A stretch of DNA of 64,000 bases, from the NCBI GenBank assembly GCA_002173415.2, contig NHNK02000009.1, positions 62,001 through 126,000 on the forward strand, in the 5' to 3' direction. The DNA is from Marinomonas agarivorans (GTDB lineage Bacteria; Pseudomonadota; Gammaproteobacteria; Pseudomonadales; Marinomonadaceae). Both the position numbers and the translations under genes were made by a program. Positions 8,291 through 17,395 of the stretch are shown here, one piece after another. Below the pieces are notes generated by a model that worked only from the letters and a program-made list of their open reading frames with translations, was not told the DNA's origin and did no database searches. Numbering within the stretch: the stretch's first letter is position 1; each line of letters opens with the position of its first letter.

Positions 8291-9433
8291 TTAATCATCA
8301 AATAAGTGACCAATTTCTCTATGAGCCAAGTGTTCTTTTCCAGCTATTTTGGCGATACTTTCTCCATAAACCACTAGGCGACGTTGCAGTCGAGCGAACA
8401 AAATACCGTTTGCTTTTGATATAAGAGGATAGGTGTTATTACTCAGATCACCTGAAGGATCGACGATTTCACCAATTAACTCCCCTTCCTCGACCGATTC
8501 ACCAATCTCTTTGAAATAACAAACAATGCCAGCACTTGGCGCTTTTACTAAATCCATAGCGTCTAGCGGGAAGCACTCAACCTTATTGAGCACGTTCACC
8601 CTTGTTGGCTGACAAATAATCTCTCGCTCGCATAAATAATCAAAAATGGCATTAGCATCAAGCTTGGCTTGCTCTTTTGATATGTCGTTTTCCCCTCTTA
8701 ACTCCAGAGTCAGTGAGCGCGCTCCCCAAGGAATCATGTGTGAATAATGCTGTCGTAAATGGCGCCAAACAGACACATTTGATTCATCGAATGAGGCTGC
8801 CCCCGTATCCAACTCGGATAAAGCAACTTGCGTGTTGAGGCGGGATAATAATGGTTGGAAATATTGTTCAAATTCTTGAGCGACATAGGCATGCATGCAC
8901 GCTTCACCAGAACAATGAAGGTCAATAACTTCATCTGCGTCTATCGACATAAGTAAGAGTGTTTTCTTCAAACCTTGTAATTCTGTATTTTCTGGTAAAG
9001 TAGCTACTTCTGTGCGTAATGCATCTTTTACCAGCGTTACATTTGCGGGCAAATCTGCCGTTATCTCACTCTTAATAATGGATTCTATTTTCTCTCCAAG
9101 CTGAGGCCAGTTACGATTAAAATTACCGCCACCATCAGAAAAAGCAAAACGCCCTGGAATGTAGCCATGAAAGTTTTGCGCTAAGCCAATTGGATTGGCA
9201 ACAGGAACAACAATAATTTCGCCTTGAATTAGCTGTTGCTCATCTGCTTGCTTTAACAATTTGACAAGTTCGTTCAACACCAAAAATCCTGGCCACTCAT
9301 CCGCATGGAGCCCTGCTTGCAAGTAAATTTTCTTTTTATTTTGATCTATTAGGCCAAATTGATGGGCAGTAATAACTCGATTTGTTCCTAACGTTGCTGT
9401 AGGAAGTTTGTGCGTTAAAATTTGATATGCCAT
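8291..9433 (-). CDS. Succinylglutamate desuccinylase/aspartoacylase (M14) family hydrolase
   Basis: Zinc-dependent amide hydrolase, 380 aa, cytoplasmic (no signal peptide). Zinc ligands are H43 and E46 in GLHADEWPG and H173 in IDLHCSGE; NFNRNW (about 104-109) is the substrate-binding motif, and E244 in LTLELRGE is the likely catalytic glutamate. The C-terminal 100 residues resemble the barrel-sandwich domain of this family (APSAGIVCYFKEIGESVEEG). It is not clearly AstE itself: no astCABD genes are adjacent, and the sequence is closer to the broader family of uncharacterised acyl-amino-acid deacylases. It is divergent from the ynjBCD-type importer (223 bp), so it may hydrolyse what that system brings in; this is inference. 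Confidence 0.85.
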   Translation of the reverse strand: MAYQILTHKLPTATLGTNRVITAHQFGLIDQNKKKIYLQAGLHADEWPGFLVLNELVKLLKQADEQQLIQGEIIVVPVANPIGLAQNFHGYIPGRFAFSDGGGNFNRNWPQLGEKIESIIKSEITADLPANVTLVKDALRTEVATLPENTELQGLKKTLLLMSIDADEVIDLHCSGEACMHAYVAQEFEQYFQPLLSRLNTQVALSELDTGAASFDESNVSVWRHLRQHYSHMIPWGARSLTLELRGENDISKEQAKLDANAIFDYLCEREIICQPTRVNVLNKVECFPLDAMDLVKAPSAGIVCYFKEIGESVEEGELIGEIVDPSGDLSNNTYPLISKANGILFARLQRRLVVYGESIAKIAGKEHLAHREIGHLFDD

Positions 9434-9656
9434 GAAATGTCTGTTTATCCGTAAATTTGAGAATAATTAACAATAAGAGCAGAGTACTATTTTGTGTTGA
9501 TGAATACAAAGAAGAAAAACATCTGAACTAAAGAGCACTTATTTACTCTACAATTAGATTTTTAACGAATTTAGCGCATGGTGAGTAATGCATTTCGAAA
9601 CACTAGACTCAGCCATTAATACCTACCCATTTTCAACTTGTATATAAGGGTTCAAC

Positions 9657-10850
9657 ATGATTAAGTACTTTGTCGCTGGCTGCTTGGCCACATCTTTTTT
9701 GGCATTTGCAGAAACGCCTCCGCCTTGGGGAGAAACACTTAAAGACGCTGAGAAACAAACAGTATATTGGAATGCTTGGGGTGGTGCCGACAATATTAAT
9801 GCCTATATTGATTGGGTCGCAAAACGCGTTAAAGAAGATTATAAAATTACACTCAAACACGTGAAGTTGGCAGACACTGCGGATGCGGTTTCGAGAGTTT
9901 TGGCAGAAAAAGCAGCAGGCAATGATACAAATGGGTCGATTGATTTAATTTGGATTAACGGTGAAAACTTTAGAACATTAAAAAATAACAATTTATTGTT
10001 TGGTCCTTTTAGCAACAATTTGCCAAATTATCGCTATGTTGACGAATCTTCACGCACTAGTCTTACTCAAGATTTTGGAACTAAAGTTGATGGCATGGAA
10101 TCACCGTGGGGAGCAGCTCAAGTTATCTTTATGCACGATACTGAAATTCTAGTCGAACCACCAAAATCCATTCCGAGTCTATTAGACTATGCTAAAAAAA
10201 ATCCAGGTCGTATCACCTACCCTGAACCTCCTCAGTTTTTAGGGACCACCTTTCTTAAGCAAGCTTTGATTGAACTGACTAACCATCCAGAAAAATTATC
10301 AGCCCCTGTATCTGATGCAAATTTTACCCTCGTGACAGAGCCACTCTGGGCATACCTTGATGAACTGCACCCTGTAGCTTGGCGTCAGGGTTCTTCTTTC
10401 CCAAGCGGCGCAGAGCAAATGATGCGCTTGTTAGATGACCAAGAAATTGATATTGCGCTGAGTTTTGATGTATCGGCTGCTTCAGTGCAAATCGAGCAAG
10501 GCAATTTGCCGGATACAGTACGTTCTTATGTATTCGAGAATGGCACAATCGGTAATACTCATTTTGTTGCTATCCCCTACAACTCTGCATCAACTGCGGG
10601 AGCACAAGTTGTGGCAGATTTTTTATTGTCTCCTGAAGCCCAACTCAAGAAACAACATCCAACTACATGGGGGGATTTGAGCGTGCTCACATTTAATCGT
10701 TTGCCGAAGAAATACCAAACAGCCTTCAATGACTTACCAAGAGGTGTTGCCACACTGAGCATCGAATCATTAGGTAAGAGTTTACCTGAACCCCATGGCT
10801 CATGGGTCGAGGCATTAGAAAAAGAATGGCGCAAACGCTACTCACGTTAA
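9657..10850 (+). CDS. ynjB: YnjB-type ABC transporter substrate-binding protein
   Basis: Periplasmic solute receptor, 397 aa, with a cleavable signal peptide (residues 1 to about 18, ending AFA before ETPPPWG). The mature part starts with QTVYWNAWGGADNINAYIDW, characteristic of the YnjB family, and continues as a type II periplasmic binding fold. AAGGG lies just before the ATG. It is the first gene of a three-gene ABC importer with ynjC and ynjD. The ligand of YnjBCD is not established; related clusters have been linked to thiamine or metal uptake only by similarity. No riboswitch was seen upstream. Confidence 0.92.
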   Translation: MIKYFVAGCLATSFLAFAETPPPWGETLKDAEKQTVYWNAWGGADNINAYIDWVAKRVKEDYKITLKHVKLADTADAVSRVLAEKAAGNDTNGSIDLIWINGENFRTLKNNNLLFGPFSNNLPNYRYVDESSRTSLTQDFGTKVDGMESPWGAAQVIFMHDTEILVEPPKSIPSLLDYAKKNPGRITYPEPPQFLGTTFLKQALIELTNHPEKLSAPVSDANFTLVTEPLWAYLDELHPVAWRQGSSFPSGAEQMMRLLDDQEIDIALSFDVSAASVQIEQGNLPDTVRSYVFENGTIGNTHFVAIPYNSASTAGAQVVADFLLSPEAQLKKQHPTTWGDLSVLTFNRLPKKYQTAFNDLPRGVATLSIESLGKSLPEPHGSWVEALEKEWRKRYSR

Positions 10851-10922
10851 ACAAAATTTGATACACCTTATTAGCAGCAACCTTAATTGTTCGTTAATAT
10901 AGGTGTTACATATGTATTTACA

Positions 10923-10942
10923 TATTGCCTAAATAGGCAATA
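10923..10942 (+). promoter_or_regulatory. Stem-loop between ynjB and ynjC
   Basis: TATTGCCT / AGGCAATA, 8-bp stem with a 4-nt loop, 15 bp before the ynjC start. It has no T-run. It may set the ratio of binding protein to permease by blocking processive decay of the upstream message, a common arrangement in importer operons. Confidence 0.5.
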
Positions 10943-10957
10943 CAGGATCTAGAATTT

Positions 10958-12712
10958 GTGGTAAACCGTCTCTATCAAGCGGCTATTAATATGCCGCTTC
11001 TTTATATCAGCGCAATCTCATTAACATTACTCTTGTTGGTGCCCATCATTATTGGGTTGGCTGGCACGATCCTTCCTGCATTTAATTATTTGCCCGCACT
11101 AGCGCATATGGAATTTGGGTTAACACCTTGGCGAAGCTTGCTAGCTGCCCCAGAACTGATGGGAAGCATTAAGCTAACCTTGGTGAGTGGTTTACTGGCG
11201 ACCATGATTTCATTTGTTTTAGCGTTTTCCTTGGTCGCTGTTTTATATCAAACACGTTGGATGAGCAGCATTCGCCACAGCCTTGCTCCTATATTAGCGA
11301 TACCTCATGCGGCAATTGCAATTGGTATGGTATTTTTATTGAGTCCCAGCGGATGGATTGTTCGCCTGTTGAGCCCGTGGTTGACAGGATATGAGCGCCC
11401 TCCTACTTGGGTAAGTGTGCAAGATGCCTATGGTTTATCACTTGTGCTTGCTTTGGTTGTTAAAGAAACCCCTTTTTTATTATTTGTTATTCTATCGAGC
11501 CTTCCCCAACTTAAACCACAAGCACTTCTTCAAGTTGGAGCAAGTATGGGGTATCCACCCTTAACTGTATGGCGCAAGGTGATTCTTCCTGCTCTTTATC
11601 CGCTGATACGGTTTCCTCTATTGATTGTTTTAGCTTTTAGTTTGACCGTGGTTGATCTAACACTGGTTATAGGGCCCAATTCGCCATCTACTTTTGCTGT
11701 AACTCTGTTTCACTGGTTTACGGATGTTGATTTGGAGCGACGCTTTACAGCTTCCGCCGGTGCTGTATTACTGATGGCTATCATCTTGCTCTCAGCCCTT
11801 GCATGGGAATTGTTTTATCGAGTTTTTATTTACTTTGACCGTAAACGTTGGGGGAATGGTAAACGTCACACAAATGCTTATCTTTTTTTCAAAACAGGCG
11901 CCTACCTTTATCTAGGTAATATGGGAATTGCCCTGCTTTCCCTATTAGTTTTACCAATTTGGGCGTTTACACATCGATGGCGCTTCCCCGATATTTTACC
12001 AAGTGAATGGTCATTAAAGAAAATCCAGCAGCTTGCCCCTATATTGGTAGAGCTTGCTTGTGCTAGCTTGCTGATTGCCGTGGTCAGCTCATTGATATCC
12101 ATTGCCATCAGCCTGGTTATGCTGGAACAAAAGCGTTGTTGTAGTACTGTTACTCAATGGTTTGACCGTTTAATTTGTTGGCCAATGTTGCTCCCTCAAG
12201 TAGGTTTTCTATTTGGCATTCAAGTGTTTTTTATTTGGAGCGATGTGAATGGAACCGTTTTTGCGGTACTTGCACTGCATACCTTATATGTATTGCCGTA
12301 TGTTTATTTAACACTTTCAGCGCCTTACCTTAGCTTCAACCAACAGTATTACACCCAAGCCATTTGTGTCACTCACAGCCCTGCTCGCTCTTATTTTTTA
12401 ATAAAATTGGCAATGTTAAAGCCTATATTGTGGAGTGCATTCGCATTAGGCGTGGCAGTGAGTTTTGCTCAATATTTGCCCACTCTGATTGCCGGTGAAG
12501 GGCGCATTAACACACTAACAACCGAAGCTGTTGCCCTAGCTGCATCCGGTGATAGAAAAAAAGTTGGCAATATGGCCATGTTACAAGCATTATTCCCGTT
12601 ACTGATATTTATGCTAGCTCAATGGCTACCTTACTCTTGGACTAAGTACCGCCTAACTCTTAAAAGCACTCTTAAAAAAGGTGCTTTAAAAAAAACTCAA
12701 CCCATTAAGTGA
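10958..12712 (+). CDS. ynjC: YnjC-type ABC transporter permease (fused double permease)
   Basis: Inner-membrane permease, 584 aa, with about twelve hydrophobic segments. Two halves each carry a BPD-type transport domain, so one chain supplies both permease subunits: one EAA-like loop is near LLQVGASMGYPPLTVWRKVILP, the other near the ARSYFLIKLAMLKP region. The start is GTG at 10958 with AGGAT about 9 bp upstream; a later ATG (MPLLYIS) is the alternative but has no better ribosome site. The gene follows ynjB by 107 bp and overlaps ynjD by four bases, indicating translational coupling. Confidence 0.9.
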   Translation: MVNRLYQAAINMPLLYISAISLTLLLLVPIIIGLAGTILPAFNYLPALAHMEFGLTPWRSLLAAPELMGSIKLTLVSGLLATMISFVLAFSLVAVLYQTRWMSSIRHSLAPILAIPHAAIAIGMVFLLSPSGWIVRLLSPWLTGYERPPTWVSVQDAYGLSLVLALVVKETPFLLFVILSSLPQLKPQALLQVGASMGYPPLTVWRKVILPALYPLIRFPLLIVLAFSLTVVDLTLVIGPNSPSTFAVTLFHWFTDVDLERRFTASAGAVLLMAIILLSALAWELFYRVFIYFDRKRWGNGKRHTNAYLFFKTGAYLYLGNMGIALLSLLVLPIWAFTHRWRFPDILPSEWSLKKIQQLAPILVELACASLLIAVVSSLISIAISLVMLEQKRCCSTVTQWFDRLICWPMLLPQVGFLFGIQVFFIWSDVNGTVFAVLALHTLYVLPYVYLTLSAPYLSFNQQYYTQAICVTHSPARSYFLIKLAMLKPILWSAFALGVAVSFAQYLPTLIAGEGRINTLTTEAVALAASGDRKKVGNMAMLQALFPLLIFMLAQWLPYSWTKYRLTLKSTLKKGALKKTQPIK

Positions 12713-13362
12713 GAACACCCTTGTTAGATTTAAAACGTTGCCAAATCAAAATTAACTCAACAGTTTTACTTGATGACTTTTCTTTTCATGTGAATAACGG
12801 TGAAGTGTTAAGCATTATGGGGCCAAGTGGTTGCGGTAAATCGACACTTTTAGGGTATTTGTCAGGTACACTTAGCCACGACTTTATTGCTACTGGGCAA
12901 ATTGAGTTGGATGGAAAACCCATTCAGCAATTAAACACCATTAAACGAAAAGTGGGTATTTTGTATCAATCGCCCTTACTTTTCCCTCACATGACTAATC
13001 TGGAAAATTTATTGTTTGCCACCCCTTCTAATAAAAATACCTCCCATAAAGAACGGGTTGAAATGGCAATGGGTAAGCTGAATGAACTTGGATTGGAGAC
13101 GAAAGCACATGAACTGCCTGAAGTGCTTTCTGGTGGTCAGCAAGCACGTATAGCACTTCTCCGAGCTCTATTGGCGGAGCCTCAATATCTATTATTGGAT
13201 GAACCGTTTAGTAAATTAGACCCTGAGTTAAGACAAAGCGTTAGAAGTTTTACGTTAGAGCAAATACAAAAAGCCAATATACCTACTGTATTAGTGACAC
13301 ACGATATGGAAGATGCTCAAGCAATGCAAAGCAAAATAATCACCTTACAAACTCAAAATTAA
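12709..13362 (+). CDS. ynjD: YnjD-type ABC transporter ATP-binding protein
   Basis: Cytoplasmic ATPase of the YnjBCD importer, 217 aa. The Walker A motif is GPSGCGKST, the signature LSGGQQARIALLRA, Walker B LLLDEPFSKLD, and the switch His is in VTHD. The start GTG overlaps the ynjC stop (GTGA), so it is translated by coupling. There is no C-terminal regulatory domain. No clear terminator follows; the next transcript has its own promoter at 13492. Confidence 0.92.
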   Translation: MRTPLLDLKRCQIKINSTVLLDDFSFHVNNGEVLSIMGPSGCGKSTLLGYLSGTLSHDFIATGQIELDGKPIQQLNTIKRKVGILYQSPLLFPHMTNLENLLFATPSNKNTSHKERVEMAMGKLNELGLETKAHELPEVLSGGQQARIALLRALLAEPQYLLLDEPFSKLDPELRQSVRSFTLEQIQKANIPTVLVTHDMEDAQAMQSKIITLQTQN

Positions 13363-13491
13363 GACATTTTAGAATAATGTTTTTGAGAGAATGGGCTTTG
13401 ATTTAAAAATTCTTGCCTCGGACAAGTAACTTTCTCATTACTATTTATATTTCTATCTTGGTAGTTTTCGGAGTTACTCGTTTTTTTATGC

Positions 13492-13520
13492 TTGACAGTC
13501 ATCGCCAGCCCGCCTACTAT
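13492..13520 (+). promoter_or_regulatory. Strong sigma-70 promoter for the DUF1127 transcript
   Basis: TTGACA (13492-13497), 17 bp, TACTAT (13515-13520). The predicted start is near 13527, 72 bp before a small ORF and about 270 bp before the DUF1127 gene. It is among the best matches to the consensus seen in the window. Confidence 0.7.
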
Positions 13521-13598
13521 CTGAGCAGGTGAGAAACTGATCACCTGTGTAATATCATTAAAAAGTAACATCACTGCTGCAAAATATCGGAGGTTGGT

Positions 13599-13688
13599 AT
13601 GAAAACTATTTTTCAATGGCTAAATTGTCAAAACAATCTCTTGGTGAATGCGTCAAAGCGCCAACATCAACGATATTTTGCGTCCTGA
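13599..13688 (+). CDS. Possible small protein, 29 aa
   Basis: A 30-codon ORF with a perfect GGAGG five bases before its ATG, on the transcript from the strong promoter at 13492. The product starts MKTIFQWLNCQ and ends KRQHQRYFAS; it is basic, with an amphipathic start and one Cys. No family is recognised. It could be a real small protein, a leader peptide for the DUF1127 gene 108 bp downstream, or a chance ORF; the ribosome site favours translation. No other neighbour depends on it. Confidence 0.45.
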   Translation: MKTIFQWLNCQNNLLVNASKRQHQRYFAS

Positions 13689-13795
13689 TTAATCTTATAT
13701 TGAACTGGCCGCAAACTTTATGCGGCAAAGAAACAGTTTAATTCCTCCCTTCTTACCTCATAAAGTTTCGGTTTTATTTTAACCGGAGTGTCACT

Positions 13796-13999
13796 ATGCT
13801 ATTTATTAGTTTATTAAATGCAGTAAAAAATTATTTTGAAAAAGCCCGTATACGTAAACAATTTCGTTACTTAGACAACCATACGTTAAAAGATATTGGC
13901 TTTTACCGTGATAATGGAAATATTTTCCCTCTTGCTGGTAAACAGGCTTCATTGGAGCAAGAAAACAAAGACGGTGATCCGCCGCCAACAAAAGGCTAA
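13796..13999 (+). CDS. DUF1127 (YjiS-like) small protein
   Basis: 67 aa, soluble and basic in its first half. The DUF1127 core is visible: an N-terminal helix (LLNAVKNYFEKARIRKQ) then YLDNHTLKDIGFYRD, matching the LxxLxDxxLxDIGLxR family pattern. The C-terminal 20 residues are polar and probably disordered. Members are small cytoplasmic proteins; in alphaproteobacteria some have been linked to RNA turnover and phosphate or carbon metabolism, but the function is not settled. AACCGGAGTG upstream supplies the ribosome site. It shares a transcript with a possible 29-aa ORF and ends at the terminator at 14114. Confidence 0.85.
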   Translation: MLFISLLNAVKNYFEKARIRKQFRYLDNHTLKDIGFYRDNGNIFPLAGKQASLEQENKDGDPPPTKG

Positions 14000-14113
14000 G
14001 CAAGAGCGCTTCTACAAAAGGATTGGGGAGTGGGAAACACTAACTTTGAACAGCAGAATGGTTGGGCAAAGTTAAAGCCAATATAGGATGGAGAATTTTC
14101 CTGTTGGCAAAGA

Positions 14114-14163
14114 AGCCGATTTGTAGTGACTATAAATAGTGACTGTAAATCGGCTGTTTTTTT
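14114..14163 (+). terminator. Terminator of the DUF1127 transcript
   Basis: The 9-bp stem AGCCGATTT / AAATCGGCT with a 24-nt loop is followed by a run of seven Ts. The loop contains TAGTGAC twice. It ends the plus-strand transcript just before the convergent yhhQ gene. Confidence 0.75.
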
Positions 14164-14166
14164 ACT

Positions 14167-14841
14167 TTATGATACTTGTGCTTGAGGGTATTCGACCGCC
14201 TCTTTCACAGTCGTAATCTTTCTTACTAAATAATTAAGTACAACCCCGTACATTGGCACGAACAATGCCAAGCTGATTAAAAGCTTAAATCCATAATCCA
14301 CTAAGGCTATTTCTTGCCAATGCGTTGCCATAAATTCGTCAGGACTTTGATAGAAAGCAATTGAGAAAAAGGCTAATGTATCTAACGCATTCCCTAGCAC
14401 GGTTGATGCCGCTGGCGCTACCCACCACTGTTTTAACTGACGTAGTCGATCAAACACCCTGATATCAAGGATTTGACCTAGCAAATAAGCGATCAAACTG
14501 GCAATCACGATGCGAGCAACAAACCAATCTATTGTGGCTAAATTGTTGTCACCCTGAAATTGCCCTTGGGAAAAGACAACAGACACAAGGTAAGAAACCA
14601 GTAAGGATGGCAACATAACCCAAAAGATAATTCTACGTGCAAGTGAAGCGCCAAAAATGCGTACTGTTAAATCTGTCGCCAAAAAGATAAATGGGAAAGT
14701 AAACGCTCCCCATGTGGTATGAAACCCAAAAATAGAAAATGGGATTTGCACCAAATAATTACTGGAGGCGATGATTAATAAATGGAATGTTGCTAGATAA
14801 AGCAAGGCTTTTGTCTGCTGGCTAGCAGTGAAGTGACTCAT
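14167..14841 (-). CDS. yhhQ: Queuosine precursor (preQ0/preQ1) transporter YhhQ
   Basis: Inner-membrane importer for 7-cyano- and/or 7-aminomethyl-7-deazaguanine, feeding queuosine modification of tRNA. 224 aa with about six hydrophobic segments. Family features include NYLVQIPFSIFGFHTTWGAF near the N-terminus, FPFIFLATDLTVRIFG, and STVLGNALDTLAFFSIAF. The length is normal. It is a single gene, convergent with the DUF1127 transcript. A preQ1-I-like riboswitch sits directly against its start, which independently supports the function. No queC, queD, queE or queF genes are in the window. Confidence 0.95.
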   Translation of the reverse strand: MSHFTASQQTKALLYLATFHLLIIASSNYLVQIPFSIFGFHTTWGAFTFPFIFLATDLTVRIFGASLARRIIFWVMLPSLLVSYLVSVVFSQGQFQGDNNLATIDWFVARIVIASLIAYLLGQILDIRVFDRLRQLKQWWVAPAASTVLGNALDTLAFFSIAFYQSPDEFMATHWQEIALVDYGFKLLISLALFVPMYGVVLNYLVRKITTVKEAVEYPQAQVS

Positions 14842-14848
14842 AATGTGA

Positions 14849-14886
14849 CCTTTTTTGTATTTTGGTTTGGGGTTAGGGAACCCAAA
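14849..14886 (-). promoter_or_regulatory. preQ1-I-like riboswitch covering the yhhQ ribosome site
   Basis: On the minus strand: P1 5' arm TTTGGG (14886-14881), loop TTCCCTAAC, P1 3' arm CCCAAA (14871-14866), then an A-rich tail ending AAAAAAGG. The final AGG can pair with CCU in the loop to form the H-type pseudoknot, and it is also the Shine-Dalgarno, 7 bp from the ATG. The GGGU...UAACCCC core resembles the Thermoanaerobacter translational preQ1-I riboswitch. PreQ1 binding would hide the ribosome site and stop importer synthesis. The identification is by eye. Confidence 0.75.
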
Positions 14887-14889
14887 AAG

Positions 14890-15112
14890 TTAGAGAAAAC
14901 CTTTGATTTAAGGTTGTTTTTGTTACCCAAACAATGTTTTTTTACACAACATCGCTGAGCTATTGGCGATTATACAGGAAGTTTTAAGAATTTCATTTAG
15001 GTTCTTAAAAATTAATCAATATAAGCCAAGCCAGAATGCGGAAAATGAAAGGTACTATCCTGTAGATAAAATCTGTAAACAAAACAACTCTTTGTAAGCA
15101 AAATAACTCTGC
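14890..15112. other. Leader and spacer upstream of yhhQ
   Basis: A 223-bp AT-rich stretch between the riboswitch and the hairpin that follows aroC. It should contain the yhhQ promoter, but no good consensus was identified. No gene is supported here. Confidence 0.4.
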
Positions 15113-15146
15113 AATAATAGTCCTTCTATGGAAAAGGACTATTATT
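15113..15146. repeat. 13-bp inverted repeat after aroC
   Basis: AATAATAGTCCTT (15113-15125) and its exact reverse complement (15134-15146) with an 8-nt loop, about 50 bp beyond the aroC stop. No T-run follows on the minus strand. It probably forms the 3' end stem-loop of the aroC message. Confidence 0.6.
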
Positions 15147-15198
15147 CTTGCCTTATGCTCACTTATATTTACTTGCATGGCGTTATCATGCAACAAGA

Positions 15199-16290
15199 CT
15201 ATTCAGTGATAATCGGTGTAGAGCAATTTACATCGGCATTCTGTCCACGATGCCGCAATAAGTGATCAAGCAAGGTTATTGCTAGCATCGCCTCAGCTAT
15301 GGGCGTTGCTCGTATACCAACACAAGGATCATGGCGACCTTTGGTGATAATATCTGTTGCATTACCTGCGCGATCAATTGTTTTACCTGGTACGGTAATG
15401 CTGGATGTTGGCTTCAGGGCAATATGAACTAGAATATCCTGACCAGATGAAATACCGCCTAGAATACCGCCGGCATGATTGCTGCTAAACCCCTTAGGTG
15501 TCAGCTCGTCCCGATGCTCACTGCCTTTTTGTGCAATAACGTCGAAACCATCGCCGATCTCAACACCTTTGACGGCATTAATCCCCATCATAGCTTTGGC
15601 AATATCGGCATCTAAGCGATCAAAAACAGGTTCCCCAAGCCCTGGCATTACATTTTTGGCAATCACTGTAATTTTGGCACCAACTGAGTCCCCTTCCCGT
15701 CTTAATTCACTCATATACTCTTCCAATTTAGGAATGGCGGTTGGGTCAGGACTAAAAAACGGATTGTCGTACACTTGTGTCAAATCTTTGGCTTCGAGCT
15801 GGATTGGCCCAAGTTGCGACAGAAAACCGTTAATAGCGATACCAAACCTATCGCGTAGATATTTCTTGGCTATTGCGCCTGCGGCTACTCGCATGGCTGT
15901 TTCTCGCGCAGAAGAACGACCACCACCACGGTAATCGCGAAAGCCGTATTTTTGATCGTAGGTATAATCTGCATGGGCAGGTCGAAAGGTATTTTGTATG
16001 TTGCCGTAGTCTTTTGAGCGTTGGTCTGTGTTTTCAATCAATAGACCAATTGAGGTGCCCGTTGTTTTGCCATCAAAGACGCCGGATAAAATTTTCACTT
16101 TATCCGGTTCACGCCGCTGTGTCGTAAAACGTGATGTGCCTGGTTTTCGCAAATCCAACTCTTTTTGGATGTCTTCTTCAGTGATTTCTAAACCCGGAGG
16201 GCAGCCATCCACAATAGCACCAAGCGCCAAGCCATGACTTTCACCAAATGTAGTAACAGTAAATAATGTGCCGAATGTGTTGCCAGACAT
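15199..16290 (-). CDS. aroC: Chorismate synthase
   Basis: Converts 5-enolpyruvylshikimate 3-phosphate to chorismate, the last shikimate step, using reduced FMN. 363 aa, the usual length. Signature stretches are [19 protein letters not shown] near the N-terminus, [19 protein letters not shown] in the middle and [17 protein letters not shown] near the C-terminus; H17 of GESHG and the RSSARET loop are active-site elements. It follows prmB by 30 bp on the same strand, the usual prmB-aroC order in gammaproteobacteria. Chorismate also feeds PabC, whose gene lies at 33.2-34.0 kb. Confidence 0.98.
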   Translation of the reverse strand: MSGNTFGTLFTVTTFGESHGLALGAIVDGCPPGLEITEEDIQKELDLRKPGTSRFTTQRREPDKVKILSGVFDGKTTGTSIGLLIENTDQRSKDYGNIQNTFRPAHADYTYDQKYGFRDYRGGGRSSARETAMRVAAGAIAKKYLRDRFGIAINGFLSQLGPIQLEAKDLTQVYDNPFFSPDPTAIPKLEEYMSELRREGDSVGAKITVIAKNVMPGLGEPVFDRLDADIAKAMMGINAVKGVEIGDGFDVIAQKGSEHRDELTPKGFSSNHAGGILGGISSGQDILVHIALKPTSSITVPGKTIDRAGNATDIITKGRHDPCVGIRATPIAEAMLAITLLDHLLRHRGQNADVNCSTPIITE

Positions 16291-16320
16291 AATCTTTTCA
16301 ACTCTTTAAATAAATGTTTC

Positions 16321-17226
16321 TCAAAAGGAATGTTTTAATAATTCTGATTTGTTGATAACGAAAACGCCATTGCCACCCTGCTCCAACTCTACCCACATAA
16401 AAGGCACATCTGGGAATGCCTGTTGTAAAGCAACCTCTGTATTACCAACTTCGTAAACAACAATGCCGTCATCCGTTAGATAATGCTGCACCTGTTTTAA
16501 AAAGCGACGCGTAAAATCTAAGCCGTCTATTCCAGAGGTTAATGCAAGTTGAGGCTCGTGCTTGAATTCATCGGGCGCCGATGTGTAGTCATTATCATCA
16601 ACATAAGGTGGATTGCATATAATTAAATCATATTGACGTCCTTCTAAGGCATCAAACATATCAGAGTGAATGGCTGTGACTCGACCATCAACTTGGTGAT
16701 AAGTAATGTTTTGCTTTGCCACAGCTAAGGCAGCATCGCTAATATCTACAACATCAATTTGAGCGCGCTCAAAAACTAAGGCGGCAGCAATTCCAAGACA
16801 ACCGCTACCAGTACACATATCAAGAATTCTATCTGGATAATCCGTCAACCAAGGCTGAAACTCGTTGTTTAATAAAGATATTATTGGTGATCTGGGGATT
16901 AAGGTATCTTTGCTTACTTTGAAAGGTAATCCCATAAACCAAGCTTCACCAAGAAGGTAAGGAAGTGGTATTTTTTGCTGTATGCGCTTATCTAGTATTG
17001 TCAAAATACGCTTCTTTTCATCGACCGTTAGGGCGCAATCCATTAAAGAAGCATCAAAATCTGGCGGCAATGACAAGACACCTAAAACTAATTGAACCGC
17101 TTCATCCCAAGGGTTATCAGTGCCATGACCATAAAAAAGATCTGCTCTTTTTAAACGACTATAAGACCATCTTACAAAATCTTTAATGGAATGCAGGTCT
17201 CGTATCGCCGATTGTCTAGTGCTCAT
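16321..17226 (-). CDS. prmB: Ribosomal protein L3 N5-glutamine methyltransferase
   Basis: SAM-dependent enzyme that methylates a glutamine in ribosomal protein L3 during 50S assembly. 301 aa. An N-terminal helical domain is followed by the Rossmann methyltransferase fold: the SAM loop is DMCTGSGCLG (136-145) and the catalytic NPPY is at 205-208, where the glutamine amide is held. LIPRSPI at about 109-115 is typical of PrmB rather than PrmC, which has IPRPDT. It precedes aroC with a 30-bp gap and is probably co-transcribed. Confidence 0.96.
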   Translation of the reverse strand: MSTRQSAIRDLHSIKDFVRWSYSRLKRADLFYGHGTDNPWDEAVQLVLGVLSLPPDFDASLMDCALTVDEKKRILTILDKRIQQKIPLPYLLGEAWFMGLPFKVSKDTLIPRSPIISLLNNEFQPWLTDYPDRILDMCTGSGCLGIAAALVFERAQIDVVDISDAALAVAKQNITYHQVDGRVTAIHSDMFDALEGRQYDLIICNPPYVDDNDYTSAPDEFKHEPQLALTSGIDGLDFTRRFLKQVQHYLTDDGIVVYEVGNTEVALQQAFPDVPFMWVELEQGGNGVFVINKSELLKHSF

Positions 17227-17395
17227 ATGATAAAAATGTCAGTCATGTAGGAAGTGTAGCAAAATTATAACGTGTTATTTTCTTGCTGATAAGAGAAAGC
17301 GATTACTATATCAAGGCGTTTTGTTGCTATGTTATTTGTATTGCTTTTTAAGATTCCAACAAAATCTATAATCCACGGTACGCCTATCTCGACCA

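Noticed and set aside
13359-13616. 85-codon minus-strand frame after ynjD
   Set aside because: It lies opposite a strong plus-strand promoter and small ORF, has no ribosome site and resembles no family.
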